DNA of 64,000 bases from Sphingobium sp. Ant17 (GTDB lineage: Bacteria; Pseudomonadota; Alphaproteobacteria; Sphingomonadales; Sphingomonadaceae). Both the position numbers and the translations under genes were made by a program. The DNA lies in NCBI RefSeq assembly GCF_000588875.1, contig NZ_JEMV01000017.1, positions 1 to 64,000 of the forward strand. The letters run 5' to 3'. The notes under the pieces are model-generated. The model saw nothing but the letters and a program-made list of their open reading frames with translations, searched no databases and was not told where the DNA came from. Shown in pieces: positions 1-10,942 of the stretch (within the stretch, counting starts at the first letter, position 1; every line of letters begins with the position of its first letter).

Positions 1-2
1 CT

Positions 3-380
3 GCGGGCGGCGGAGCCAAAGGCGCGATGGCTGGACTGGGCAGTGTCGCCAAGGGCGGCGCACAGGCCGCTGGCCAGCGCGCCGGTGCAGGCATCAAAGC
101 GGCGGCAGCCAAGGCGGCCGCGCCATTCAAAGCAGGCTGGCAAGGCTCCGGCACCGATGGTGGTTCAGGCGGTGGCGCTGCCAGTTCCGGGCAGGCCACC
201 GCAGGCGATGCCGCTGGCGACACGGCCAACGCGCAGAAGCAGGAAAAACCGGGCTGGGCCAAGCGCCTGCAACGCCGCCAACGACTCACCCAGGCCACCA
301 CCACGGCCGCGCACACGCTGCGCGGTGGCGACGGCGGCGGTTCGGGCCAAGGCCCGAGTCTGCGAGATTCCGATAGCTGA
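3..380 (+). CDS. trbL: TrbL/VirB6-like conjugal transfer protein, C-terminal part (5' end outside window)
   Basis: Only the tail of this gene is present; the open frame runs in from the left edge. The visible 126 or so codons are low-complexity Ala/Gly/Gln-rich sequence with a basic patch (AKRLQRRQRL) near the end, which is typical of the hydrophilic C-terminal tail of TrbL, the polytopic inner-membrane channel component of P-type mating-pair systems. The identification rests mainly on position: trbF, trbG and trbI follow in the canonical trbL-F-G-I order, with trbF starting 17 bases later behind an AAGGAG ribosome site. The membrane-spanning part cannot be judged. Confidence 0.8.
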   Translation, partial: AGGGAKGAMAGLGSVAKGGAQAAGQRAGAGIKAAAAKAAAPFKAGWQGSGTDGGSGGGAASSGQATAGDAAGDTANAQKQEKPGWAKRLQRRQRLTQATTTAAHTLRGGDGGGSGQGPSLRDSDS

Positions 381-397
381 CTTTCAAGGAGAACGCC

Positions 398-1102
398 ATG
401 CGATTCAAACGACCGCAGGTGCGCTATGCCGATACGCCGCAGCCTGCCACCCCGTATCAAGCCGCTGCCCAGGTGTGGGACGAGCGCATCGGCTCGGCCC
501 GCGTGCAGGCCAAGAACTGGCGATTGATGGCCTTCGGCTGCCTGGTGCTCGCGCTGCTGATGGCCGGTGGCCTGGTGTGGCGCTCGGCCCAATCCATCGT
601 CACGCCCTATGTCATCGAAGTCGATCAGTCCGGCCAGGTGCGCACCGTGGGCGAAGCGGCCACGCCGTACCGGCCCACCGATGCGCAGACGGCACACCAT
701 ATCGCGCGGTTCGTGACGCTGGTGCGCTCACTGTCCATCGACCCCATCGTCGTGCGCCAGAACTGGCTCGATGCCTACGACTACACCACCGACCGAGGCG
801 CGGCGGTGCTTAACGACTATGCGCGGGTGAATGACCCGTTCGCCCGCATCGGCAAAGAGTCGGTAACGGTACAGATCACCAGCGTGGTTCGCGCCAGCGA
901 TGCGTCGTTCAACGTGCGCTGGATGGAACGCCGCTACGTCAATGGCGCGGCGGCCGGGCTGGAGCGATGGACGGCGGTGGTGTCCATCGTGCAGCAGACC
1001 CCGCGCACCGAAGAACGCCTGCGCCGCAACCCGCTGGGCATCTACGTCAATGGCCTGTCGTGGAGCCGTGAACTGGATTCTTCTGACGGAGCCAAGCCAT
1101 GA
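398..1102 (+). CDS. trbF: Conjugal transfer protein TrbF (VirB8-like)
   Basis: This is a 234-residue bitopic inner-membrane protein of the conjugative type IV secretion system. A short cytoplasmic N-terminus is followed by one membrane segment at about residues 41-62 (LMAFGCLVLALLMAGGLVW) and a periplasmic VirB8-like domain that scaffolds the channel. Length and order match TrbF of Tn4371-like elements and IncP plasmids. An AAGGAG ribosome site precedes the ATG. Its stop overlaps the trbG start by four bases (ATGA), so the two are translationally coupled. Confidence 0.93.
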   Translation: MRFKRPQVRYADTPQPATPYQAAAQVWDERIGSARVQAKNWRLMAFGCLVLALLMAGGLVWRSAQSIVTPYVIEVDQSGQVRTVGEAATPYRPTDAQTAHHIARFVTLVRSLSIDPIVVRQNWLDAYDYTTDRGAAVLNDYARVNDPFARIGKESVTVQITSVVRASDASFNVRWMERRYVNGAAAGLERWTAVVSIVQQTPRTEERLRRNPLGIYVNGLSWSRELDSSDGAKP

Positions 1103-2103
1103 ATGCACGTTTCCGTAAAAACGCATTGCCGCTGATCCTGCTGGCATCGACTGTTCTGTTTGCGGGCTGCGCCACGCAGGGCAAACCGCCGCCGGTCATT
1201 TCGCTCGATGAGCCGGTGCAGGCGCAGCCATTGCCCGAGCCGCCCAAGCCCATCGAAGTCGTGGCTGTGCCCGAGCCGTTGGCATTGCCAGCGCAGTTGA
1301 AGCCGCTGCCGGACGTTGATGTGGCCCCGGCGGCACCAGAGCCTGCCGACGAGAAGGTGCGCGTCTCCCGCGCCAACGCGGAGGCGCGCATCGCACCGAC
1401 CCGCGAGGGCTACGTCAATGCGATCCAGGTCTGGCCCTTCACCGACGGCGCGCTGTACCAGGTCTATGCGTCGGTGGGCCGCGTGACGGTGATCGCGCTC
1501 CAGCCCGGCGAAGAACTGGTGACGGTCGCTGCGGGCGATACCGTGCGCTGGATCGTGGGCGACACCTCCAGCGGCAGCGGGGCCGATCTGCGCGTCAATG
1601 TGCTGGTCAAACCTATCCGTTCCAGCTTGAAGACCAATCTGGTCATCACCACCAGCCGCAGGACGTACTTGCTGGAACTGACTTCGACCGACAAGGCATG
1701 GATGGCGTCGGTGTCCTGGGACTACCCTAAGGATCGGATGCTGGCCTTGCAGCGTCAGGCACATGCTGCCAGCGCTGCCGCGCCGGTCGATGCAGGCTTG
1801 TCGCTGGAGAACATCCGCTTTCGCTATGCAATCAGCGGCAGCAATCCGCCGTGGAAGCCGCTGCGTGCCTTCGATGATGGCGAGAAGGTTTATATCCAGT
1901 TCCCGGCAGGCATCGCCCAGGGCGAGCTGCCGCCGCTGTTCGTCATCGGCACTCAGGGCGACGGGCAACTGGTGAACTATCGCTTCCGCTCGCCGTACTA
2001 CATCGTGGATCGCCTGTTCGGTGCGGCAGAACTGCGCCTGGGGGCCGACAAGGGCGATGTGGTGCGCATCGAGCGCACGGATGGCATCGCCGGGAGGAAC
2101 TGA
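1099..2103 (+). CDS. trbG: Conjugal transfer protein TrbG (VirB9-like)
   Basis: This 334-residue protein corresponds to VirB9, which with TrbI and a small lipoprotein forms the outer-membrane core of the mating channel. The N-terminus is a lipoprotein signal with a lipobox LFAGC (Cys about 24), followed by a Pro-rich linker to about residue 90. The rest is the TrbG/VirB9 beta-domain, including IQVWPFTDGALYQVYAS and the closing stretch FRSPYYIVDRLFGAAELRLG. Its start overlaps trbF and its stop is two bases before trbI, so it is an internal cistron of the trb operon. Confidence 0.94.
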   Translation: MNARFRKNALPLILLASTVLFAGCATQGKPPPVISLDEPVQAQPLPEPPKPIEVVAVPEPLALPAQLKPLPDVDVAPAAPEPADEKVRVSRANAEARIAPTREGYVNAIQVWPFTDGALYQVYASVGRVTVIALQPGEELVTVAAGDTVRWIVGDTSSGSGADLRVNVLVKPIRSSLKTNLVITTSRRTYLLELTSTDKAWMASVSWDYPKDRMLALQRQAHAASAAAPVDAGLSLENIRFRYAISGSNPPWKPLRAFDDGEKVYIQFPAGIAQGELPPLFVIGTQGDGQLVNYRFRSPYYIVDRLFGAAELRLGADKGDVVRIERTDGIAGRN

Positions 2104-2105
2104 GC

Positions 2106-3383
2106 ATGAGCCAGGACGACATTCCCGACCTTGCCACGCAGCAGGCGGACAAGGTGGCACCCGAGGCGGTGGCGCTGCGCGCTCAACCGCGCCCGGTCAC
2201 GCGCCTGAACCGGCGCACGCTGGCGATCCTCGCCGGCGGCCTGTCGGTTGGCGTGATGGGCGCGCTGATCTGGTCACTGCAACCGCAGCAACGCGGCGCG
2301 GGCGAATCCACGGAGCTGTACAACGTGGATCGCGTCTCGCGCTCCGGAGGACTGGATGCGTTGCCAACGGATTATTCCAAGCTGCCAGCGCTGCCGCCCG
2401 ACGTGCCGGAGCTGGGGCCTCCTTTACCCGGCGACCTGGGGCCAGCCATCGTCAATTCGCAGCAGCCGGTCGCCGCCACCTATGCCGCGTCGGGCTACGA
2501 CCCCAACGATGCGCTGCGCAAGGAGGCAGAAGCGGCTGCGGCTTCATCGGTGTTCTTCCGCACTGGTTCCCCGCAAGCAGCGCCTGTGGCGCAGTCGCAG
2601 GTCGCTGCCGCACCAGGCTTCGCTGCCAATGCCGCTTTCGACCCGCTGGCCGCTGGCCCGGCCTCGACGGCGGCCCAGCCTGCTGATCCGACTGCCGTGC
2701 AGAACCGGCAAGACCAGAAAGAGACGTTCCTAAAAGGTGGTTCCACGGAAACCCGTAATTCCGGCAATCTGACCCTGCCGGCTTCGCAGTATCAGGTCAT
2801 GGCCGGAACGGTGGTCGCTGGGGCGCTGGTGACGGGCATCAAGTCGGACTTGCCGGGCGACGTGATCGCCACGGTGACGGAGCCGATCTACGACACGGCC
2901 ACCGGCAAGTTCCTGCTGATCCCACAGGGTTCGCGCATCCTGGGCAAGTACAACAGCCAAGTCAGCTACGGCCAGAGTCGCGTGCAGGTGGTGTGGAACC
3001 GCATCATCCTGCCGGACACGTCTTCGCTCACGCTCGACAACCTGATCGGCACCGACCCGGCAGGCTATGCCGGTCTGGAGGACGACGTGGACTGGCATTG
3101 GGATCGGATCTTTGCAGGTGCCGTGCTGACCACGCTGCTGGGTGTCGGTGCCGAACTGGCTGCACCTGAGAACCGCCAGGACGGCGATCGCGTCATCATC
3201 GCCGGGCGCGACAGCCTGCAGGACACCGTGAACCAGGTCGGCCAGGAAGTGACCCGGCGCAATCTCAACATCCAACCCACGCTGACCAGCCGCCCCGGCT
3301 TGCCGGTGCGCATCATCGTCAACCGCGATCTGGTGCTACGGCCTTATCAGCCGCTGTTCTTCAACAAGGGGACTTCTCGATGA
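2106..3383 (+). CDS. trbI: Conjugal transfer protein TrbI (VirB10-like)
   Basis: This is a 425-residue VirB10/TrbI protein that spans the envelope and links inner-membrane energy to the outer-membrane pore. It has a cytoplasmic N-terminus, one membrane helix at about residues 38-58 (LAILAGGLSVGVMGALIW), a Pro/Ala-rich periplasmic linker, and a conserved C-terminal beta-barrel domain beginning near QYQVMAGTVVAGALVTGIKS and containing IPQGSRILGKYNSQVSYGQSR. Length is normal. It overlaps the following DUF2274 gene by four bases. Confidence 0.95.
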   Translation: MSQDDIPDLATQQADKVAPEAVALRAQPRPVTRLNRRTLAILAGGLSVGVMGALIWSLQPQQRGAGESTELYNVDRVSRSGGLDALPTDYSKLPALPPDVPELGPPLPGDLGPAIVNSQQPVAATYAASGYDPNDALRKEAEAAAASSVFFRTGSPQAAPVAQSQVAAAPGFAANAAFDPLAAGPASTAAQPADPTAVQNRQDQKETFLKGGSTETRNSGNLTLPASQYQVMAGTVVAGALVTGIKSDLPGDVIATVTEPIYDTATGKFLLIPQGSRILGKYNSQVSYGQSRVQVVWNRIILPDTSSLTLDNLIGTDPAGYAGLEDDVDWHWDRIFAGAVLTTLLGVGAELAAPENRQDGDRVIIAGRDSLQDTVNQVGQEVTRRNLNIQPTLTSRPGLPVRIIVNRDLVLRPYQPLFFNKGTSR

Positions 3384-3625
3384 GCACGACCAAGAAACTG
3401 CGGCTGGGGCCGCTACCCAAGACCGAAAGCGTCAAGCTGACCTTCGCTTGCCCGGCCAGCTTGAAAGCCGATCTCGACCGCTATGCCGCGCTGCATGCGC
3501 AGGCGTATGGCGAGGCGGTCGATGCCTCGATGCTGATCCCGCACATGCTGGAGGCGTTCATGGCGGGGGATCGGGGATTCAGGAAAGGAAACGGCAGCAA
3601 GGCCGTGCCACCGAAGCCAAGCTGA
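3380..3625 (+). CDS. DUF2274 domain-containing protein of the trb operon
   Basis: This is an 81-residue protein of the DUF2274 family, which is regularly found as the last gene after trbI in Tn4371-like integrative elements. It begins MSTTKKLRLGPLPK, then SVKLTFACPASLKADLDRYA, which resembles a ribbon-helix-helix-like or accessory small protein; its biochemical role is unknown. The four-base overlap with trbI shows it is co-translated with the transfer genes. The basic C-terminus (RKGNGSKAVPPKPS) is typical. A strong hairpin lies about 30 bases after the stop, so this is the last gene of the operon. Confidence 0.85.
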   Translation: MSTTKKLRLGPLPKTESVKLTFACPASLKADLDRYAALHAQAYGEAVDASMLIPHMLEAFMAGDRGFRKGNGSKAVPPKPS

Positions 3626-3656
3626 AGATGCACTGGAACCAGACTGACCATCCCTC

Positions 3657-3683
3657 GAACGCGCAGCCCAACGCTGCGCGTTC
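3657..3683 (+). terminator. Rho-independent terminator of the trb operon
   Basis: A perfect 10-bp stem, GAACGCGCAG paired with CTGCGCGTTC around the loop CCCAACG, lies 31 bases after the DUF2274 stop and is followed by a T-containing tract (TTCGTTCTGG). It would end the trb transcript. Confidence 0.7.
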
Positions 3684-3915
3684 TTCGTTCTGGATAGGCT
3701 GCGAGGGAATCGGCTAAGATGACTGAACAAGCCTGCCAGCCATTGGCAATCTCCATCGCTGCAACGCGACTCGACTCTCTTTCTCCAGGCTCTTATGTGG
3801 CTCCCAGCCCACAATGCCGCATCCTCTGCGAACGGCATGAAACAGAGCTAACCTATTGCCCCGTATATGGTTTCAAGCTTCGCGTGATTTCAACACAATG
3901 CTTGACGCCAGCCAT

Positions 3916-3922
3916 TTTTTAT
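3916..3922. other. Candidate right attachment site (TTTTTAT)
   Basis: The heptamer TTTTTAT fits, as I recall it, the TTTTYRT target consensus reported for Tn4371-family elements. It lies in the gene-poor interval between the last trb gene and the first chromosomal gene, where the right end of such an element is expected. The matching left end and integrase are outside the window, so this remains inference. Confidence 0.3.
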
Positions 3923-4003
3923 GTCGGCACCCGCCAACTGATTTCGATCAATGCACCGGCATGAAGTTCTGCTAGTGTAACGATATGGATATCGGAAAAT
4001 GGC

Positions 4004-5023
4004 ATGCAGCGTAGCAACGCGCGGTTCGTCGAACGGCTACCGCTCGTTCTTAACCGACCGGTCTATGCTTATGCATTGACGCTGTCTTTCTGTGGACTGG
4101 CGCTGCTGTTGCGCTTCGCGTCCGAACCGCTGTTGCCCGTTGGCTATCCGTTCGTGACATTCTTTCCCGCCGTCATCCTCGCCTCTTTCCTGTTCGGGGT
4201 CCGGCCGGGGTTTTTCGCCGCCATCCTTTGCGCCGCCGCATCCTGGTATTTCTTCATCGCCCCCCGCAACAGTTTCGTCCTCAATCCGGGCGTGGCGGCA
4301 GCGATGATCTTTTACACAGGCGTCGTGGTTGTCGATATCGTGCTGATCCATTTCATGCAGCGCGCCAATTTCCATTTGGCGATCGAGCGCGAACGCAGCG
4401 CCGCGCTGGCGGACAATCGCGAATTGCTGTTCCACGAATTGCAGCATCGCGTGTCCAACAATCTGCAGGTCGTGGCCGCGATGCTCGCGCTTCAGCGCCG
4501 CCACGTCGATCATGATATCGCGCGCCGCGCACTGGATGACGCGTCCGAACGTCTGGCGCTGATCGGCCGCATCAGCCGCGCGCTCTATGATCCGTCGGGC
4601 GCGGGGCAGGGGGTGCGTGCCTTCCTCACGACGCTGACCGCCGACGTGATCGAAGCGAGCGGTCGCACCGACATCGCCGCCAGCGTCGACGCGCCGGAGG
4701 GATTGCAACTCGACCCCGCCATCACCGTGCCGCTGGCGCTGGTGGTCGCCGAAGCGGTCAGCAACGCCATCGAACATGGTTTGCCCGACCGCGCGGGCCA
4801 GATCATCGTGGTGCTGGACCAGGGCGCAGGTGGCCTGTGCCTACGGGTGTCCGATGACGGCGGCGGCGTCTCGCCCGATTTCACCCTGGATCAGAGCAAA
4901 TCCCTTGGCCTGCGCATCGCCAACACGCTGGCGGCGCAGATGGGCGGGTGTTTCACCCTGTCGCCCGGCCCGCAAGGTGGCGCCATGGCGCAACTTATCC
5001 TCCCACCACGGGCAGCCTGTTGA
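4004..5023 (+). CDS. Membrane sensor histidine kinase (DUF4118 + HisKA_2 + HATPase)
   Basis: This is a 339-residue kinase. The N-terminus has four membrane segments (about residues 20-117) of the KdpD-like DUF4118 type, with no obvious periplasmic sensor. A HisKA_2 dimerisation domain carries the phospho-acceptor motif FHELQHRVSNNLQ (His about 148). The ATPase domain has the N-box EAVSNAIEHGL, the G1-like DDGGGVSP and SLGLRIANTLAAQMGG. This HisKA_2 class is common in alphaproteobacteria and is often tied to general-stress or light signalling, but no response regulator is adjacent, so the output is unknown. It is the first chromosomal gene after the conjugative element. Confidence 0.88.
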   Translation: MQRSNARFVERLPLVLNRPVYAYALTLSFCGLALLLRFASEPLLPVGYPFVTFFPAVILASFLFGVRPGFFAAILCAAASWYFFIAPRNSFVLNPGVAAAMIFYTGVVVVDIVLIHFMQRANFHLAIERERSAALADNRELLFHELQHRVSNNLQVVAAMLALQRRHVDHDIARRALDDASERLALIGRISRALYDPSGAGQGVRAFLTTLTADVIEASGRTDIAASVDAPEGLQLDPAITVPLALVVAEAVSNAIEHGLPDRAGQIIVVLDQGAGGLCLRVSDDGGGVSPDFTLDQSKSLGLRIANTLAAQMGGCFTLSPGPQGGAMAQLILPPRAAC

Positions 5024-5067
5024 TCGTAAGGCAATTCTGCCGCTTGGCGGCAGCGATCCGCTCGGCT

Positions 5068-5867
5068 ATGACCCGCTCCATGCTGACGAAAACCCTGACG
5101 CGCATCGGCGCGGCCACCACCCCGGTCCTGCTCGCTGCCGTTCTGCTTACGGGCTGCTCGACATCGAAGAACAAGGCCGACACGCAATATGTCGCCCGCG
5201 ACGTATCGACGCTGTACAATAGCGGCAAGGACCGGCTCGATCGCGGCCAGTATAAGCTCGCCGCCGCGTTGTTCGATGAGGTCGAGCGCCAGCATCCCTA
5301 TTCCCCCTGGGCGCGCCGGGCGCAGCTCATGTCGCGTTCAGCTATTATATGAACACCGATTATGCCGAATCCATCTCCGCTTCGCAGCGCTTCCTGGCGA
5401 TCCACACCGGCAATAAAGACGCCCCTTACGCTTATTATCTGATCGCGCTTTGCTATTATGAGCAGATTGCCGACGTCACCCGCGACCAGAAGATCACGCA
5501 GCAGGCGTTGGCGTCGCTCGGCGAACTGATCCGCCGCTATCCCGACACCCGCTACGCCGCCGATGCGCGGTTGAAGGTCGATCTGGTGAACGACCATCTG
5601 GCGGGCAAGGAAATGGAAGTCGGCCGCTTCTATCAGCGCCGTGGCCAATGGATCGCCGCCACGCTGCGCTTCCGCACCGTGGTCGACAAATATCAGACCA
5701 CCACGCACACGCCCGAAGCGCTGGAGCGGCTGGTCGAATCCTATCTCTCGCTGGGCGTCCCCGCCGAAGCGCAAAAGGCCGCCGCCGTGCTGGGTGCCAA
5801 CTATCCCGGTTCCGAATGGTATGAACGGTCCTACAAGCTGATGCGGGAACATGGCGGCAAGGCGTAA
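5068..5867 (+). pseudogene. bamD: Outer membrane assembly lipoprotein BamD, broken by a one-base deletion
   Basis: BamD is the essential lipoprotein partner of BamA in outer-membrane protein insertion. The N-terminal part (from ATG 5068 or 5080) has a lipoprotein signal with lipobox LLTGC followed by TPR sequence up to SPWARRAQLMS. The frame then shifts, and the rest of the protein (MNTDYAESISASQRF to the C-terminus) continues in the -1 frame. Adding one base near 5333, for example restoring tcGGcg, gives QLMSAFSYYMNTDY and an intact protein of about 266 residues, a normal BamD length. Because the gene is essential, a sequencing deletion is more likely than a true pseudogene. recN follows, as in many proteobacteria. 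Confidence 0.9.
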
Positions 5868-5876
5868 GAATTAAGC

Positions 5877-5998
5877 CCCTCCCTTCCAAGGGAGGGTTGG
5901 GGTGGGTCGCGACCCGCAGGGGCGCGTCGAACCTCGCCGTTGCAGGCGCCGCTGGCGCGGCGCACCCACCCCTGACCCCTCCCTTGAAAGGAGGGGGG
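5877..5998. repeat. Palindromic extragenic repeat pair (CTCCC...GGGAG type)
   Basis: Two arms face each other: one beginning CCCCTCCCTTCCAAGGGAGG and running on to GGGGTGGGT (5877-5909), the other its near reverse complement (5966-5998). Each arm is itself a hairpin. Copies of the same family occur at 47443-47525 and 56331-56365. The element fills the bamD-recN gap and probably also acts as a terminator or mRNA stabiliser. Confidence 0.75.
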
Positions 5999-6008
5999 AG
6001 TAATCGCG

Positions 6009-7673
6009 CTGCTAACCGCCCTATCCATTCGCAATGTCGTGCTGATCGAAGCGCTGGACCTGGAGTTCGGCGCTGGCCTGTCCGTGCTGACCGGCGAAAC
6101 CGGTGCGGGCAAATCGATCCTGCTCGATTCGCTGGGGCTGGCGCTGGGCGCGCGCGCCGATAGCGGCCTTGTCCGCAATGGCGAAGCGCAGGCCAGCGTC
6201 ATCGCGACCTTCGATCCGCCGACCGGCGACCATCGCGCCGCCGCGCTGCTGGTCGACAATGGCGTGGAGATGGAACCGGGCGAACCGCTCATCATCCGCC
6301 GCATGGTCAAGGCCGATGGCGGCAGCCGCGCTTTCGTCAACGACCAGCCCTGCTCGGCGGCGTTGCTGCGCGAACTGGGCGGATCGCTGGTCGAAATTCA
6401 CGGCCAGCATGATGATCGCGGCTTGCTCAACGCGCGCGGCCATCGCGCCTTGCTCGACGCCTATGGCCGCTGCGATACCGGCGCGGTCGGCACGGCGCAC
6501 AGCGCTTGGCGCAAGGCCGCTGCGGCGCTTGCCGAGGCCCGTGCCACGGTCGACACCGCCGCGCGCGACCGCGACTATCTGACCCATGCCGTCGAAGAAT
6601 TGCGCAACTTCGCCCCCGAACCCGGCGAGGAGGCGACGCTCGCCGAAGAACGCGCGACGATGCAGAAGGGCGCGCGCCTGACCGACGATCTGTCCACCAT
6701 CAGCGATTGCCTGACCGGCTCCGACGGCGGCCTCGCGCAATTGCGCCAAGCCGCCCGGCGGCTCGACCGGATCGCGGGCGAGGAACCGCTGCTGACCGCC
6801 GTACTCGAAGCGCTCGACCGCGCCGTGGTGGAAGCGGGCGAGGCGGAGGATCGCTTAGCCGAAGCCGCCGAAGCGCTCAGCTTCGATCCGGCCCGGCTCG
6901 ACAGCATCGAAACCCGCCTGTTCGACCTGCGCGGCCTCGCCCGCAAGCATCAGGTGCAGCCCGATGACCTGGCCGGCCTATGCGAAGAAATGGCGGCAAG
7001 GCTGGCCGCGATCGAAGGCGGCGAAGAGCATATCGCGGCGCTGGAAGCGGAAGTCGCGACCAAGGCCGCTGCCTATCGGGCGTCAGCGCAGGCACTGTCG
7101 GGCGAGCGCCAACTGGCTGCCGGTCGCCTTGATGCAGCGGTGGCAGGCGAACTTGCGCCGTTGAAACTTGACGCCGCCCGCTTCCGCACCGTGGTCGCGC
7201 CACTGGACGAAGGGCAATGGACCGCGCAGGGCATGGACCGGGTCGAGTTCGAGATTTCGACCAACCCCGGCGCGCCCTTCGCCCCGCTGACCAAGATCGC
7301 CTCGGGTGGCGAACTCTCCCGTTTCATCCTCGCGCTCAAGGTCGCTCTGGCGGAGCAGGGCGGGGCGGATACGCTGATCTTCGACGAAATCGACCGGGGC
7401 GTCGGCGGCGCGGTGGCATCGGCGATCGGCGAACGGCTCGCGCGTCTGGCGCACAGCAACCAGATCCTGGTCGTCACCCACAGCCCGCAGGTCGCGGCGC
7501 GCGGGGCGGATCATATGCTGATCGCCAAATCCAGCGACGGCACCGTCACCCGCACCGGTGTCCACGCGCTGGACGACCAGGAACGCCGCGAAGAAATCGC
7601 CCGGATGCTCTCCGGCGCAGAAATCACCGCCGAAGCCCGCGCCCAGGCGGATAGGCTGCTCGAAACGCTGTAG
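6009..7673 (+). CDS. recN: DNA repair protein RecN
   Basis: RecN is an SMC-like ATPase that acts in double-strand-break repair. Walker A is GETGAGKS near the N-terminus, a coiled-coil middle follows, and the C-terminal half has the ABC signature LTKIASGGELSRF and Walker B DTLIFDEIDRGVGG. The conserved first beta-strand (LTALSIRNVVLIEALDLEF) lies upstream of the GTG at 6039, and the only plausible initiator before it is CTG at 6009, eight bases after GGAG. I therefore choose the unusual CTG start (554 residues); the GTG at 6039 would give 544 residues and lose that strand. Its ribosome site sits in the edge of the upstream repeat. Confidence 0.9.
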   Translation: MLTALSIRNVVLIEALDLEFGAGLSVLTGETGAGKSILLDSLGLALGARADSGLVRNGEAQASVIATFDPPTGDHRAAALLVDNGVEMEPGEPLIIRRMVKADGGSRAFVNDQPCSAALLRELGGSLVEIHGQHDDRGLLNARGHRALLDAYGRCDTGAVGTAHSAWRKAAAALAEARATVDTAARDRDYLTHAVEELRNFAPEPGEEATLAEERATMQKGARLTDDLSTISDCLTGSDGGLAQLRQAARRLDRIAGEEPLLTAVLEALDRAVVEAGEAEDRLAEAAEALSFDPARLDSIETRLFDLRGLARKHQVQPDDLAGLCEEMAARLAAIEGGEEHIAALEAEVATKAAAYRASAQALSGERQLAAGRLDAAVAGELAPLKLDAARFRTVVAPLDEGQWTAQGMDRVEFEISTNPGAPFAPLTKIASGGELSRFILALKVALAEQGGADTLIFDEIDRGVGGAVASAIGERLARLAHSNQILVVTHSPQVAARGADHMLIAKSSDGTVTRTGVHALDDQERREEIARMLSGAEITAEARAQADRLLETL

Positions 7674-7680
7674 GAGCAGA

Positions 7681-8361
7681 TTAAAGCCGCGCGCCCCGAT
7701 GGAAATGGCCGTCACGCAGGAAATGCACGACTTGATCAACCACCGGACGGGTGTAGATCATCGCCGTATGCGCGACGGGCAAGATCAAGTGATCAGCCTG
7801 TCCAGCCAGATGGGTGGCGGCGACGCTGACCTTGCCATCATTGGCTGCGCGGAACACAAGGCCGGGAAGCCAGGCCTGCATCGGCCTGTCACCGGCAATG
7901 ATACCCAAAGGATAATCGACCGTGCCAAAGGCCTGTTCGACGGCGGCCTGCCGCCGGGTGCGCAGCGCCTCTCCTGCGCGGTGGAGGATCGGACCATGAA
8001 GGCGCAGGCGATAGAGGAGATCGGCCATTTCGCTGCCGCCATTGGGTGTCCCTAACATCACGACGCGACCAAGATTGGGCGGGCGATGGCGCGCCAGATA
8101 AGCGCGTAGGACAAGGCCGCCCATCGAGTGGCCGACGCAATGGATCGGGCCAGCTTGCGCCTTGGCGAAGGGCGCAATCCTCGCATGGATATGCTCAACG
8201 ATGCGATCGATCGGCCAACGCCACGAGGGATAGCCGATATTGCACACGACAAAACCAGCGCCACGGAGACGACGTGCCAGCAGTGCAGTCTGGACCGGAT
8301 GGCCACCAAAGCCGTGCAGCAATATGATCGCTTCAGGCGGGGACGCGGCAGGCTGATTCAT
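7681..8361 (-). CDS. Alpha/beta hydrolase, lipase/PGAP1-like
   Basis: This is a 226-residue serine hydrolase. The oxyanion region is IILLHGFGGHP, the nucleophile elbow GHSMGG, and the sequence MLGTPNGGSEMADLL after it resembles triacylglycerol lipase and PGAP1-like esterases that act on hydrophobic substrates. A C-terminal His is likely in LPVAHTAMIY. There is no signal peptide, so it is cytosolic. It is convergent with recN (seven bases between stops) and lies downstream of clpA on the same strand, but a terminator separates the two. The substrate cannot be told from sequence. Confidence 0.8.
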   Translation of the reverse strand: MNQPAASPPEAIILLHGFGGHPVQTALLARRLRGAGFVVCNIGYPSWRWPIDRIVEHIHARIAPFAKAQAGPIHCVGHSMGGLVLRAYLARHRPPNLGRVVMLGTPNGGSEMADLLYRLRLHGPILHRAGEALRTRRQAAVEQAFGTVDYPLGIIAGDRPMQAWLPGLVFRAANDGKVSVAATHLAGQADHLILPVAHTAMIYTRPVVDQVVHFLRDGHFHRGARL

Positions 8362-8414
8362 AGGAGGCCGATCATGATGGTGAAACCCGGCTATTGCCGG
8401 TGGCGGACGGCGTA

Positions 8415-8447
8415 AGAAAAAGGGCGACCCTCGCAGGCCGCCCTTTC
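8415..8447 (-). terminator. Rho-independent terminator of clpA
   Basis: On the minus strand a GC-rich stem (AAGGGCGGCC pairing with GGTCGCCCTT) about 25 bases after the clpA stop is followed by TTTTTCTT. This would end the clpA transcript before the lipase-like gene. Confidence 0.65.
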
Positions 8448-8467
8448 CGTCGCACAGCTAAGCGCCG

Positions 8468-10786
<2,319 letters not shown>

Positions 10787-10942
10787 GTTTACTCTACTCC
10801 TGACCCCGATAAGGGGTGATGGTGAACCCTATGTCGGCATTGCTCGACGGCGGATCAAGGCACAGCGCCCGATCGCCGGAATTGCCAGACTGCCCATGCC
10901 CGAATTTGCCCTTGATCGGGGCGCTTGGGGCTGGACGGGGGG

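Larger units (their letters stand above)
3626..4003. other. Junction between conjugative element and chromosome, no convincing gene
   Basis: About 380 bases separate the trb operon from the first chromosomal gene. It holds the trb terminator, an 81-codon open frame at 3719-3964 that I do not believe (no recognisable protein, no ribosome site), and a TTTTTAT heptamer. From about 3830 onward the sequence is more AT-rich than either flank. The element-to-chromosome boundary probably lies here, because genes upstream are all transfer genes and genes downstream are chromosomal. Confidence 0.6.

Noticed and set aside
3719-3964. 81-codon open frame in the element-chromosome junction
   Set aside because: No ribosome site, no recognisable protein features, and it spans the presumed attachment site and a composition change.
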